Of a DNA stretch of 64,000 nt, positions 37,082-49,199 are shown piece by piece. The position numbers and the translations under genes are program-made. The stretch lies in contig NC_081542.1 in NCBI RefSeq assembly GCF_901000735.1, positions 41,688,375-41,752,374 on the forward strand. Reading direction: 5' to 3'. The first letter of the stretch is position 1. Each line of letters begins with the position of its first letter. The stretch is from Corylus avellana (lineage: Eukaryota; Streptophyta; Magnoliopsida; Fagales; Betulaceae). The notes beneath the pieces are model-generated. The model searched no databases, was not told where the DNA came from, and worked only from the letters and a program-made list of their open reading frames with translations.

Positions 37082-38486
37082 AGCAAAATGGGAATGAACA
37101 ATATTGAAGCCATATGATATGATAAACAATTCTTCACGCCAAAGTTTTGATGAAGTATGGAGAATCATAATTACCTAACCAAAGAGGAAGTTCTTCTGAG
37201 ATGGGAATTGGCTTGCACCTGCCGTGAGGCTTTGTATTTAATTATTATGATTGAATACATTTGGCAAGCTTTGGTGCATAAGGGGCAATAAAGCTTCAAA
37301 TAAATGGGAGTTAGGCTTTTGTTGAAACTTACTACATATAGAGAGCTAAACCATTTTGTAAATTGTAGAATCCTTCAATGTTTGTTTCAAATTCTCCCAC
37401 TTGAATAATGCTATATATAAAGAAGTAGTTAAATAATTACTTCCTCTATCAATGTTGTTGTATCAATTCTCAAAATGTTTGATGATTTTTAAGTGGTGGT
37501 GAGACCTACCTACCTCACCCACTGGCCTTGGCTTGCCCACAGTTGGTGACTTCCCACTTGATCACTTGGATCAGTCTAACGAGTGAAGTTTGTGATTCAG
37601 TGACCTTAAGAAAATTGGTTGAGCAATTACTAGAGTGAGAGTTCGACCTCCGCAATGAGAATATTTAAACCTAATTAGTATTAGTTATATTGGGTCCTAC
37701 TGATGTTCTGTTGGGGATGGGTTAGACTATGGCTTAATCAAACTTGAAGGAGCACATGCAGTTTCTATCATCTAGACGTCTAATGCAGGGGCAGAAGTAG
37801 AATGTTTAGTTTTAAGGGGGCAAAATTAAAAAAATAAATAAAAAATTGGGGCAACCCTATGGCTTGGGGGGTCAGCCCCCCAAGCCAAGGGAGGGTTCTG
37901 CACCTGATCTCATGTGTGACTCTCAATAAATAGGTGCTACCATAGTTATGTTCAAGAGAAGTAGCCACTCTAATTGCTATTTCACGCATTTTTAATAGAA
38001 AAAGAAAAAAGAAAAAAAAGGTAATGTTAGAAACTACACTTTTATTTTTATCACTATCTAATCCTGTTGATGTAGCATGTCAATCAATCTTTGATTTTTT
38101 TTTTATTTTTTATTTTTTTAAGTAATACTACATACTACAATTTCATTTCACTAAATTGATATGATAACGCCCATTAACCCCTCATTAGCTTAATGGGATG
38201 GGAAAATATGCATAACCCATTGTCAACAATGAATTGGTAGGTATACCATACAAAACGAATAAACTGAGTTTTTTTTTTTAGTTGTTGGATTAACTTAAAA
38301 TAGTAAGAGAGAGAGAGAGATTTTGATTGGAGTCGTAGGGGGCTTCTATGATATGGTAGGTTCACCACGTGAAGGGTAGCTAAGCTTTTACTTTCTTGAA
38401 GCACAATCATTCAAAGAATCTGAATCAACACTGTTTTTGGAATTGACGTTTTTAGATCATTTTTGGAAGGAAAATGATAGAGTCTC
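37082..38486. other. Intergenic, no gene seen
   Basis: Presumed 3' UTR of the microprotein gene, then AT-rich DNA. 37861-37886 is a perfect G/C-rich hairpin (GGCTTGGGGGG, loop TCAG, CCCCCCAAGCC) inside a transposon-like patch at 37780-37930. Confidence 0.5.
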
Positions 38487-38745
38487 AATTTATTTGTCTA
38501 AACTTAAATTTGACTTTTGCTTTATTTTTTTATTTAAAAAAAAAAATTAAATAGCAAATAAAAAAAATGTGTGAAAGATATTTTTCTTCAGAAAAATATA
38601 ATTTTCTTTTTAAAAAAAATACCAAATAAAAGAATGATAAAAAAAAAAAGATATTATTTCTTCACACATTTTTTTTTATTTGCTATTTATTTTTTAAATT
38701 CAAAAAAAAGAAGTAAAAATTGGACTTAAGTTGGACAAATAAATT
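38487..38745. mobile_element. MITE with arms of about 95 bp
   Basis: Left AATTTATTTGTCTAAACTTA and right reverse-complemented AATTTATTTGTCCAACTTAA, followed in both arms by poly-T, AAATAGCAAATAAAAAAAA and ATGTGTGAA. About 259 bp, noncoding, nearly a complete foldback. Confidence 0.8.
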
Positions 38746-39201
38746 ACGTACCTATCCAATTGGTTGGAATTCTGGTTGGAAGTAATTTTGTATTAAAACT
38801 GCTGGGTCAGCATTCTTTTTATGTTTATTAAACATTTAATGTATAAAGGTAAACCATTAAATTAATTATATAAAGTATGATGGGAGACAAATTTCAGACT
38901 TTGTATATGTATAATTGTATGGTGTACAATATTACACATATAACCCTCAAATAATCTTCATTTTTTGATTTAAAAGAAAAAAAAAAAAAAAAAAAAAAAA
39001 AGGAAGACAGAATTTATAACTTTTACGGAGTCATCTAACATATAAAAGATATATAATCTATTGAATAGTTTAAAATCTAAATTATGTAAGGTGCATAATT
39101 ACATGTAAAGAATAGGTATAACTTCATTGATCTGTATTCAACACTCTGTGCTTTCATGGTTTAAAAGTTGATCAAAAAACCTTTTTAGTATAGCATATTC
39201 G

Positions 39202-39234
<33 letters not shown>

Positions 39235-39923
39235 TTGTCTTATAAAACAACGCGGTTTCGGGATTTAATCTCAAAACGAAGCTGTTTCATCTAGGAAATG
39301 AGTGAAAAAACAATTTTTTTATTTTTTTTAAATTTTTTAAACTATAGACTTATTTATATGGGCACATTTTATTTTATTTTATTTTTCAAAGCCTTTTATG
39401 AACTTTTTTTGATGGATTTAATCCAATTTTTGAATTAGATACATACGTAAATCCCAAAATGGTGTTTGGGGTAAAAAAATGAGCGCAAAATGCAAAGCAA
39501 ATGTCACTGTCAATTAAAACAAACTAAGAGAGAGAAAAAAAATCCACCTGTGTATGGTTATGGGTGAATTCTGTCTACCCTGAATAGGCAAACGAATACT
39601 AGAATTCGCCATTTTCAATGCATATGCGAAATAAAGGTATTATCGTTCTATATAGTGCAATTTACTCCCATATCCAATAGACATCTCCCAAATAATAATA
39701 ATAATAATAATACAAAATTTTAAAATAAATAAAAGGTCATAGAGAACACTAATTAGTAGGTTAATTGTCATGAACGACTGGACAAGTACCACGGAGAACC
39801 AGGCAGATTCAAAGAGTTCAGCTCAGCGCGCAAACATACTCTTCAAACTACGCTAAAGCTTCCTGGAGTTTGGACGGTTATGATCATCCTAGCGAAACTC
39901 TGTAGAAATCGCTGAGATACTAG
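38746..39923. other. Intergenic, upstream of the PPR gene
   Basis: AT-rich. It holds a poly-A run at 38977-39001 and an (AT)n microsatellite at 39204-39232. An (AAT)n tract lies at about 39691-39710. No clear TATA box is seen near 39800-39900. Confidence 0.5.
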
Positions 39924-42767
39924 ATGATCAAATGGAACATGAAGCTTTGGGGCCTCCTTTCCCTCCAAAAACCTCTTCTTCAACGGCTATACCTACTATT
40001 TGAACCCTTTATTGTCCCAACCCATTTTCTCTTCCCCGCTAAATCTATCCAAACCTCCGCTAAATTTAGCGGAGACCCACAAACCACCGCTAGTTTAAGC
40101 TCAATCCAAAAGGGCAGCTTCGCACCTACATCTATATCCTACTCTAATCTCCTCTCAGAATGCACTGCTTCCAAGTCTGTAAGTTCAGGCATGGAAGTCC
40201 ATGCCCACATAGTGAGATTCGGATTATCTGAGGACCCGAATGTTAGGAACCATTTGATTAATCTGTATTCGAAGTGTCGGCGTTTTGGGTATGCCCGGAA
40301 ACTGGTTGAGGAAAGTACTGAACCGGATTTGGTTTCTTGGTCTGCTTTGATATCTGGGTATGCACAAAATGGGCTTGGTAAAGAAGCCGTTTTGGCGTTT
40401 CATGAGATGCACTTGTTGGGTGTTAAGTGCAATGAGTTTACGTTTCCGAGTGTTCTCAAGGCATGTTCAATAATGAAGGATTTGGAGCTAGGTAAGCAGG
40501 TTCATGGGATTGCGGTGGTAACGGGGTTTGAGTCTGATGTGTTTGTTGCAAATACTTTGGTTGTTATGTATGCAAAATGTTGGGAGTTTGGGGATTCAAG
40601 GAGACTGTTTGATGTGATTCCGGAAAGGAATGTTGTTTCGTGGAATGCGTTGTTTTCTTGTTATGTTCAGAGTGATTTCAGTGGAGAAGCCCTGGGTTTG
40701 TTTCAGGAAATGGTTTTGAATGGAATAAGACCCAATGAGTTTAGTTTGTCTAGTATTCTGAAAGCTTGCTCGGGTTTGGGGGATGGTGGTCAAGGAAGGA
40801 AAATTCATGGGTATTTGATAAAGCTTGGATATGATACTGATCTATTCTCAGCAAATACGCTTGTTGACATGTATGCCAAAGCAGGAGATATGGAAGATGC
40901 AATTACTGTTTTTGACGAAATTGCACAACCTGATATTGTTTCCTGGAATGCTGTTATTGCTGGCTGTGTTCTTTGTGAGTCCCATGAATGGGCTTTAAAC
41001 TTGTTTGAGCAAATGAAAAGGTCAAAAATATGTCCAAATATGTTTACTTTATCAAGTGTTCTTAAAGCTTGTGCCGGAATGGGGCTCAAGGAATTGGGTA
41101 GACAGTTGCACTCTAAATTGATAAAGATGGATTTAGAATCAGATTTGTTTGTGGATGTAGGACTGATAGATGTGTACTCAAAGTGTAATATGATGGATGA
41201 AGCAAGGATGGTTTTTAATTTGATGCCAAAGAAGGACTTGATTGCATGTAATGCTGTTATCTCAGGACATTCACAGAACGGGGAAGACATGGAAGCCGTA
41301 TCCTTTTTCGCTGAGATGTACAAGGAAGGACTAGGATTCAACCAGACGACTTTATTCACAGTCCTGAAATCTGCAGCTAGTTTGCAGGCTATCAATGTTT
41401 CTAGACAAGTTCATGGAATTTCTGTGAAATCAGGTTTTCATTCTGACATTTACGTCATAAACAGCATTCTTGATACATATGGAAAATGTAGCTGTGTAGA
41501 CAACGCAGCAAGAATTTTTGAAGAATGCCCAATTGAAGATGTGGTGGCTTTCACATCCATGATCACTGCTTATGCTCAACATGGTCAAGGAGAGGAAGCT
41601 CTAAAGCTCTATTTGCAACTGCAAGATAGGGGAATCAAACCGGATCCATTTGTTTGCAGTTCCCTTCTGAATGCTTGTGCAAATTTATCAGCATATGAAC
41701 AGGGGAAACAGATACATGTTCAAATTCTGAAGTTCGGGTTCATGTCTGATGTATTTGCCGGGAATTCTCTAGTGAACATGTACGCAAAATGTGGAAGCAT
41801 AGATGATGCCGGTTGTGCATTCTCTGAGATACCTGAGAGAGGAATAGTATCGTGGTCTGCAATGATTGGAGGACTTGCGCAACATGGGCATGGGAAACAG
41901 GCCCTCCAATTGTTTAACCAGATGCTTAAAGATGGTGTTCCCCCAAATCATATAACTTTAGTTAGCGTCCTTTATGCATGCAATCATGCAGGCTTGGTAA
42001 CTGAAGCCAGAAGATATTTTGATTCAATGGAAGATTTGTTCGGTATAGAACCTATGCAAGAGCATTATGCTTGTATGATTGATCTCCTTGGCCGTGCTGG
42101 GAAATTAAATGAGGCAATGGAACTTGTAAATACAATGCCATTTCAAGCTAATGCTTCAGTTTGGGGTGCACTTCTTGGTGCTGCAAGAATCCATAAAAAC
42201 GTTCATCTTGGCCGACAAGCCGCTGAGATGCTCTTAACTCTTGAACCAGAGAAATCTGGTACCCACGTTCTTCTTGCAAACATTTATGCATCAGCTGGCA
42301 TGTGGGAAAATGTTGCAAGCGTGAGAAGGCTTATGAGAGATAGCATGGTGAAGAAGGAACCTGGAATGAGCTGGATTGAGGTGAAAGACAAAGTATACAC
42401 CTTTATAGTAGGAGATAGAAGCCATTATAGAAGCAAGGAAATATATGCCAAGCTTGATGACCTGGCTGACTTAATGAATAAAGCTGGCTATGTTCCCATG
42501 GTAGAGATTGACCTCCATGATCTGGAACAAAGTGAAAAGAAGCAGCTTCTCCTCCATCACAGTGAAAAACTTGCAGTGGCTTTTGGTTTGATTGCTACTC
42601 CACCAGGATCTCCCATTAGGGTGAAGAAGAATCTTCGGATCTGTGTGGACTGCCATACTGCATTCAAGTTCATCTGTAAAATTGTCTCGAGGGAGATTAT
42701 CGTGAGAGACATCAATCGATTCCACCACTTTAAAGATGGTTGGTGTTCATGTGGAGACTATTGGTGA
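39924..42767 (+). CDS. Pentatricopeptide repeat protein, PLS/E/DYW class, 947 aa
   Basis: Intronless, as is usual for this family. The first 60 residues lack acidic residues except a single glutamate and are rich in L, K, R and S, which fits a mitochondrial or plastid presequence; Met6 is an alternative start. From about residue 70 there are tandem PPR motifs of P, L and S type, recognisable by repeated V-S-W-x-A-[LMV]-I and N-x-L-V-x-M-Y-A-K-C. The E region contains P-G-x-S-W-I-E-V. The C-terminus is a DYW cytidine-deaminase-like domain with H879-S-E881, C907-V-D-C910-H, F-H-H-F and C941-S-C943, ending D-Y-W (945-947). Such proteins bind organelle transcripts and carry out C-to-U editing. 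All deaminase residues appear present. The editing target cannot be read from the sequence. Its 3' end faces the MACPF gene. Confidence 0.95.
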   Translation: MIKWNMKLWGLLSLQKPLLQRLYLLFEPFIVPTHFLFPAKSIQTSAKFSGDPQTTASLSSIQKGSFAPTSISYSNLLSECTASKSVSSGMEVHAHIVRFGLSEDPNVRNHLINLYSKCRRFGYARKLVEESTEPDLVSWSALISGYAQNGLGKEAVLAFHEMHLLGVKCNEFTFPSVLKACSIMKDLELGKQVHGIAVVTGFESDVFVANTLVVMYAKCWEFGDSRRLFDVIPERNVVSWNALFSCYVQSDFSGEALGLFQEMVLNGIRPNEFSLSSILKACSGLGDGGQGRKIHGYLIKLGYDTDLFSANTLVDMYAKAGDMEDAITVFDEIAQPDIVSWNAVIAGCVLCESHEWALNLFEQMKRSKICPNMFTLSSVLKACAGMGLKELGRQLHSKLIKMDLESDLFVDVGLIDVYSKCNMMDEARMVFNLMPKKDLIACNAVISGHSQNGEDMEAVSFFAEMYKEGLGFNQTTLFTVLKSAASLQAINVSRQVHGISVKSGFHSDIYVINSILDTYGKCSCVDNAARIFEECPIEDVVAFTSMITAYAQHGQGEEALKLYLQLQDRGIKPDPFVCSSLLNACANLSAYEQGKQIHVQILKFGFMSDVFAGNSLVNMYAKCGSIDDAGCAFSEIPERGIVSWSAMIGGLAQHGHGKQALQLFNQMLKDGVPPNHITLVSVLYACNHAGLVTEARRYFDSMEDLFGIEPMQEHYACMIDLLGRAGKLNEAMELVNTMPFQANASVWGALLGAARIHKNVHLGRQAAEMLLTLEPEKSGTHVLLANIYASAGMWENVASVRRLMRDSMVKKEPGMSWIEVKDKVYTFIVGDRSHYRSKEIYAKLDDLADLMNKAGYVPMVEIDLHDLEQSEKKQLLLHHSEKLAVAFGLIATPPGSPIRVKKNLRICVDCHTAFKFICKIVSREIIVRDINRFHHFKDGWCSCGDYW

Positions 42768-42880
42768 TTTCTGTGAAGAAGTACTGCCCTTCTTTGCAAC
42801 CAAGTATGCACCCTGTGTGTCTACTTCGCATTCTTTCTCTGACATATAGAGGAATATTGGAGGCCTATCATGAACCTATG

Positions 42881-43049
42881 GTTTTTTCCCAACCCCCAAA
42901 AGAATTTTTGTATTTCTTGGTATCTATTGATTTATGGTTTTATCCCAACTAACCCACAAAAGAATCTTTGCATTCCTTGGTATCTATTGACTTATGGTTT
43001 TATCCCAACTAACCCCCAAAAGAATCTTTGCATTCCTTGGTATCTATTA
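42881..43049 (+). repeat. 60 bp tandem repeat in the PPR 3' UTR
   Basis: Unit AGAATCTTTGCATTCCTTGG...AACCCCCAAA begins at 42901, 42961 and 43021 (last copy partial), preceded by a partial copy. The period is exactly 60 bases, so a 61-codon frame stays open with a 20-residue repeat. Confidence 0.9.
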
Positions 43050-43083
43050 ATGTAATATTTCATTCTTCACATGTAATTTTATT

Positions 43084-43089
43084 AATAAA
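43084..43089 (+). terminator. Poly(A) signal AATAAA of the PPR gene
   Basis: AATAAA about 320 bases after the stop and just after the 60 bp repeats. Confidence 0.4.
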
Positions 43090-43291
43090 AGTTATGGGCT
43101 TTAGATCATGTACTCCTACCATTTTCGGGGCAAAGAATTGTGGTTTTGAATATACCCAGAATGAACATATGAAGAATGACTTACAAGTTCTATTGTTAAT
43201 CCCTAACGCATTCTGAATAGATTTCTGCTTGTGTGAGGCAACTTGAAAATGATTGTTTCCCTGGGAAGATATTTTTTGAACATGTATTTCC

Positions 43292-43353
43292 TGGACATGA
43301 TTATTCAACAATGTATGAGCTTTGGACATGATTATTCAACAATGTATGAGCTT
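43292..43353. repeat. Exact 31 bp x 2 tandem repeat
   Basis: TGGACATGATTATTCAACAA plus 11 further bases occurs at 43292-43322 and again at 43323-43353, in the gap between the two convergent genes. Confidence 0.9.
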
Positions 43354-43642
43354 TCTTCTTCTACGGATGATGAAAAAACTTTACTTATCCTCCTGAATTA
43401 TCACGTTTTTTTCAATGTCATGTCCAAACTACAAAAATTTACAATGTGGGTATTCGATGTATCGGCCCTATCAATTCTCCATGCCATTGGGATTTTTCGT
43501 TAACTCAATTGTTTATGAAGTGAAATATCTCTTATACGGCTTTGCGCCAAATAATAATATTGAAGCCGATTTTAAATACAAAATGTACATGACACATCTA
43601 CAAACAAGGGAAAAAATTGCTTTTGTTCCCTGTTCGGTTTTC

Positions 43643-46600
43643 TCACATCAACATTATTGACTCCTCTGACATTATGGTCAACAGTGAGTATTTCACTTTG
43701 ATTGAGATTCTGCCACCCTCTACACACAGCTTGGCTCCGGTGACCACCCAATATCCAGGCGGGTCCTCTGGGCCCCTCACCATTTCCTTTGTATTTACAA
43801 AGCTTGACATTTTCGGAGCCCTTGTCGGTAAAGGCGGTCCACCGGTATAAACTGCTGAATTCATATCCACCTTGGCTGGCTTATCAGGTGGATTCAGTCC
43901 TGCACTAAATCTTGTGCTAATCATCATTGAGATGAATCCTGACTTTCGAGATGAACTTGTGGTTCCATCCCATGCTGATCTACGTATCCTTGCAGATGCC
44001 ACCATGGAGTATCCAAGCCTCAGGAACAAAACTTTCTTCATTCCAATACCCTTGACTTCAAACCAGGCCTTTGTCACAATAGAAGCAGAGTCATCAATGT
44101 GAGAGATGTACTGTATTGGGGCAGTGCAGACATGTGAGAATATGTTCCACTTAACAGGTTCAAAGTAGCCTCGTTCGATCGGCTCCTCTGTGGGCTCATA
44201 ACTGTGATCATCTGAGAGTTGGAGGATCTTGGGAAGAGTTGAGAGATGCTGAAGATGAATTGCAAGATGGTCACATTTCTTGCCTTCCAAGTATAACCGG
44301 ACCCCTGTCACTGGCCGATTTCCAGAGTCAACCTGAAAATTTTAAATTATAAACCAGGAATTCAGTGAAACTGTGACAAAATGCTTGAGTACTGGAAAAT
44401 ATATCCATAAATTTTTTCAGTAATGGTTAAAATGACCTGCTTCCTGAATGGTTATGAAGATAGTACAATATTCTGTGTGATTTCATATTTTAAGTGGCTT
44501 TTTCTTTTTAAATTAAATTTATGCCCAGACCTTAGCTATCTCAAACCCTAATGCATCAAAAGTAATGAACCTAAAAGTGTTTATCCTGGCGGCACAAACA
44601 CAGACCTTTGTAGTTCAGATGGGTTTGTCAAGTATATAGTCAAGCTTATCAACTCACAGAAACGATTGTTACTGTCTCCACATCCCAAGTGCTCCATCAT
44701 TAGGAACAAAGCCAGGATGTTTATTTAGAGGGAGACAGATATAATTCTGGCACAAGATTTAAGAAAATATATTTTTTTTCTAACAATTGATTTATGTCTA
44801 ATCTTGTAATGTAATATCAATCATAAGTATATATATAGAAATGTTCAATTCAATTAACAAGTACAGAAGGAAAATAAATTGGAAACAGGCTCGATCTTAA
44901 TGAAAAGAGACATTTTTACAAAATTCACGAGCACACAAATTTGAGCAATTTTTTAATTAACAAGTGTACAAAATTCAACTAAATGCACACAATAACAAAC
45001 AAAAATTTATTATTCATATTCAGAAAAAAAAAAAAAAAAAAAAAGTCAATTCTCTAAGCTGTATATATTCAGATAAAAAATTTCTCTCAACTCACAAAAA
45101 ATCCTCATAAATAGTGTTTTGGAGCTTTTTCTATTAATATCTTTATTAAAAGTTTTAGGGGGTCTATTTTAAAAGTTTTGACAAGCTTTAACAATGGGCA
45201 TCCATCACTTTTTTTTTTTTTTACCAAAATCGTTGGGGGATATCACTGGTAAAATTGAGATTTTTAGTATGATGATATCACTATTTTTATAAGCTGCAAC
45301 AGAAGAAATTACCTGCATGGTGTTAACATAAAGCCTGGGACCCATGAAAGTGAACTGAAGTGATGGGGATGCTTGTTTTCTGTGCCTAAGACCAAGAGGC
45401 AGATCACCATACATTGGAGCCCATTGTCGAGGCAATTGAAATTCTAGAAAGTGATGGAGTTCCTCTATTGGTGGTTTATCTGCATGAATTATCAACCATC
45501 AGAGAGCAATACAATCATACAAGTACTAATTGAGAGTAACAGGCCACAGTGATTCAAATGAAAATGGTAATTACATATACAATATTTCTCAGATATAAGA
45601 CTTGCAGATTCATGCACAGGCTACACCCAATAATCAGTCACAGAAGAATTACTAAGCTAAACTTATGTGTAAGAGTTTCCATAATATCTGCAACAGTAAA
45701 TGCCAATCATATCTGACATCAAGTTGGATGATAGGCACCAACAGGATTAAGAAATGAAACCAAAGACAGAATTACAAGGCGAACCAAGCAGGGAGCAATG
45801 CATGAGCAAAGTTTAAGGCCTATCTGGCTGGGAAGTATCTGCTCACACAAATATGCCAGCAAAATCAAGGATTAGGGGTCACCTCCCTTGTGTACAACGT
45901 AGTTGTGTCAGTGTTATTATATAGGACCTTCAATAATATTCCATTAATTAATGAGACATTAAACCTCGTTGACTTATAACATAATCAAAATCACATTTTG
46001 TGCTTCAGTGAATGCTTGATTGGATTATGCTGAAGCTCAAAGTGACAGATAAGCATACTCACATCTAAGGTACAAATTCACAGCATGACTTAGAAATCCA
46101 CTTCCTTTGACACCAGTCAAGAGTGAAGTCATAGGAACAAAGGACATCGATACGACATTAGGAGACTGCGATATGGTTGAAAGCCATTGATTATGACTTT
46201 GGCTGAGATCAACACCTCCTCTTCGGACACAGATGTGCATTATATCCTGCATATAGATAAGATTTTTAATGTAGCCAGTTTCCCATTGGATGCATTTTAA
46301 GCAACAACTGCCATAACAGATATCAGAATGCTCACCTCATTCTTTGAGTAAGTGATATCAGGTGGCCTTACTGAGGCACCAAAACCGTTACGAAGATCCC
46401 AGGGCATAGAGTGTTCTTCCTGAAGAACAAATAGAAATATTAAAGTAGAACAAGGACTCTCCTCGTTGTTTTCCACAACTTCCTCTTTCATGGTAAAAAA
46501 TTCTGAATATAACGGAAGCCCATAATTACTGTAAAGTCTGAAATAGGTGATTTAACTCGGAGGAAAAATAATGTTAGACCCATTTGACCCATCAAGTCAC

Positions 46601-48738
46601 ATTTTTAACTCAAAAGAGGGGGGAGAGAAAAACCAATTTCCTGGCAATTATTTGAGAAAGTGATGACAAAACAAAAACTATGTTTTATCTTGACTCAATA
46701 ACTAAATGACAAAGTTGATAGTCAAGCATCAAAATGTTTTTGAAAATGTTATTTTGGGCTTTTTTTTCTAGAGGCTTCCTTTTTCTTTTTTTACGTTGAT
46801 GACATTTTCTCATGAATCAGGGATAAGCTAAAAAGTAGAAACATCACCCTGAAGCTAAAAACTTGAAGGAATTAGATTTTACAAAATGTTTTTTGGACTT
46901 CCCATAGCAGCCAAACATTACCACGTCCAATCATTGGGCCATGTTCTCTTCCTTCTTTTTTATTACTCACCATTGTATTGCATCTTACAATCACTTTAAC
47001 AACAGAAATGATGTTATCACATGACAATCATAATAATGTTGACATTAAGATCTTATGTACCTTCAGTTTTCCTGATATTTCAGCAGGGTTCGATATGAAA
47101 CTTCCATTCACATCTTCAGAAAATCTCTTGTCAGCACATTCCTTTAACAATTTCTGCACTTCAGTGGGCTGCAGATTTGAATTTTCTAACTGCTTTATGT
47201 GAATTACATCCTTACCTCCCATCTTTACCCCAACAACAACATGAGTACCATATTTTTCAATGAACCTGGAAAATCGTGTTATCAAACATTAACAATTAAA
47301 ATAATAATCTAGCAAAAAATTACAATTAAAACCTTAATTTCAACTGGAACATTATGTTAAAAACCATTATGGCATAGGCCATTATTCTTTGAGCTCGTGT
47401 AAACTTATCTTTGACTCTTTTTTTTTTTGTTTAATACACTACTTTCTTAGCATTAACAAATTGCATGTGAGTCACTGATATCAGTTTTGTGGATGCCTTG
47501 CTTATTCACCAAAAATGCTGAAAGGCATTCAACTACATATCTACATTTTTTTTTAAGTCTTACTCAGCAAGGGCAGCGGGATCCCATGAAGAAGGCACTT
47601 CTTGTTTGACATGCTTGGACAGCGTTATCTGGGACCTGTCTAATTCGATGTTATACAGACTTATGAACCAACCATCAAATGCAAGACTCTTTGTTGCAGC
47701 TGCGTCCTTCTGCCAGCACCCCTTGAAGTCGAACATTGAATTGAATGGCCCCGATGGAATTTTGCCCGATAATGCCATTTCCTGATTAACTAGCTCCGAC
47801 ATCTGGCGTAGATTAACACATATATTATCAGCAGATTATTTTATCAAGTCAGCAAGATGAGTTGGGGCATGTTAGTCGATGTATCAGCTGGAGCAAGATG
47901 ATCTTGATCTGGACGAATTAGTTTTTTATTAATTGAACCAGTGTCTGTATTTATTAGTTTCTGTTATTCTTTCTGTACTTTTATAAATATGAACCATCGC
48001 TTGTATTAGATAACAAGAATGAATATTCAGATTCATTTTTCTTTCCATTTTTCTCTGCTTGCTTTCCTTTCTGTTTCCACGGCTCTGTTTCTGTAATATG
48101 GTATCACAACTCTGTTTCTCTAATACATATATACGCCATCTGCTCAGAAAATAAATAATAATATATATACACCATCTAATCATTGAACTTTCCCAACATA
48201 ATATTAACAACTTTAATCTTTAATCACTATTATCATAGCAATAAGAAAGCCAATGCTGCCTTTATTTGTTACTTTTAACAATAAACAAGCATGGTTCCAA
48301 GACTTTAGGCAAGATGAATGTTCATTGAGTACTAGAATTACTATATCCTTCTTATTTTAGGCATAATTATAACATTTCCCAACACCAAAATAAGTTCTCA
48401 GCTTCTTCTTCTTGAGTCTTAAGAATAAGTATTTATCAAAAAAAAAAAAAATAGAAAAAAAAAAGTACCTGATGAAACGAAACGACATCGGAGCGAAACC
48501 TGGTGCGCTCGCCTTTGTCGCACTTGATGGAGGTGGGCACGTGCGGGACGACCACGCCGCCGGGAACCACGAGGTCCCGAGTCTGGGTCTGGTCCAGCTC
48601 GATCAGCCTCGACCCAGAAGGCCCAGACTTGCAGGAAGAGAGCCTGAGATCGTAGCAGAGATCATATCCGAGGCCGATCGCCGCCACAGCCTTCTCCGCC
48701 GTGAAATGGGGGTTCAGGCGGGGGCCGCCGAGAGCCAT
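43643..48738 (-). CDS. MACPF-domain protein (At1g14780-like), 612 aa, seven exons
   Basis: Minus-strand exons 48738-48469, 47802-47564, 47265-47061, 46419-46336, 46246-46063, 45479-45313 and 44332-43643 join cleanly with GT-AG introns. The protein starts M-A-L-G-G. Residues 28-45 carry the Y-D-L-x-x-D-L-R-L motif of plant members. I-K-C-D-K-G-E-R-T-R-F-R-S-D lies near residue 71. The MACPF signature Y175-G-T-H-x7-G-G (186-187) is intact. Late blocks include K-P-P-I-E-E-L, F-Q-L-P-R-Q-W-A-P, L-A-I-H-L-Q-H-L-S and G-Y-W-V-V-T-G-A-K-L-C-V-E. The plant family (CAD1, NSL1 and paralogues) restrains salicylate-dependent defence and cell death; the C-terminal half looks closest to At1g14780. Length is near the family norm (about 600-630). 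No signal peptide is evident. The start could extend to an upstream in-frame Met at 48807, but family members begin at M-A-L. Confidence 0.92.
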
Positions 48739-48803
48739 CGCTCCCTGATCGCACGGTGGAGGTTGTGCTCGTCTCGAGGGGTGACTTCTAGGGCTTTTGT
48801 TTG

Positions 48804-48842
48804 ACAACGAAGAAGAAAAAGAAGAGGAAGAAGAAGAAGAAG
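48804..48842. repeat. GAA-rich tract (CTT in the MACPF leader)
   Basis: Imperfect GAA/GAG repeat just upstream of the MACPF start codon. On the transcribed strand it is a CT-rich leader tract, common in plant 5' UTRs. Confidence 0.6.
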
Positions 48843-49045
48843 ACCCATTGGAGTGGTGTTTGGGTTTTCAGTCTGAGAGGGTTTTTTTTTTTTTTTTTTT
48901 TAATTTTTTACTTGAATTCTTTATTACTGAAACCGACAAGCTCCTTGGTCAAACCTTGGACTTCGGAAACCGCAATGTGAACTTAGAAGTTAGAACTAGG
49001 AATAGTAGGCGGCCGGCGGCTGTCCAGCCTGTCCCGCTGTTCCTC

Positions 49046-49051
49046 CACGTG
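49046..49051 (-). promoter_or_regulatory. G-box/ABRE (CCACGTGTC) upstream of the MACPF gene
   Basis: CACGTG within CCACGTGTCGACGTAA, about 310 bases before the MACPF ATG, in a GC-rich promoter patch (48950-49190). The second ACGT core is at 49055. This motif binds bZIP and bHLH factors in many plant promoters; use here is inferred. Confidence 0.45.
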
Positions 49052-49199
49052 TCGACGTAATACGGGTTGCCTTGCCTCTGTTCTTTTTCTTCTATTGGAG
49101 CAAGAGAGAGCTTCAAGAATGGAAAGTCTTCTCTCATTGGTGAGGTGGACTTGGTCTGACCGGATGACCGTACACGATACACCTTCAACAAGATGGAAG

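Noticed and set aside
48412..48804. Plus-strand frame of 130 codons
   Set aside because: It is the antisense shadow of the first MACPF exon.
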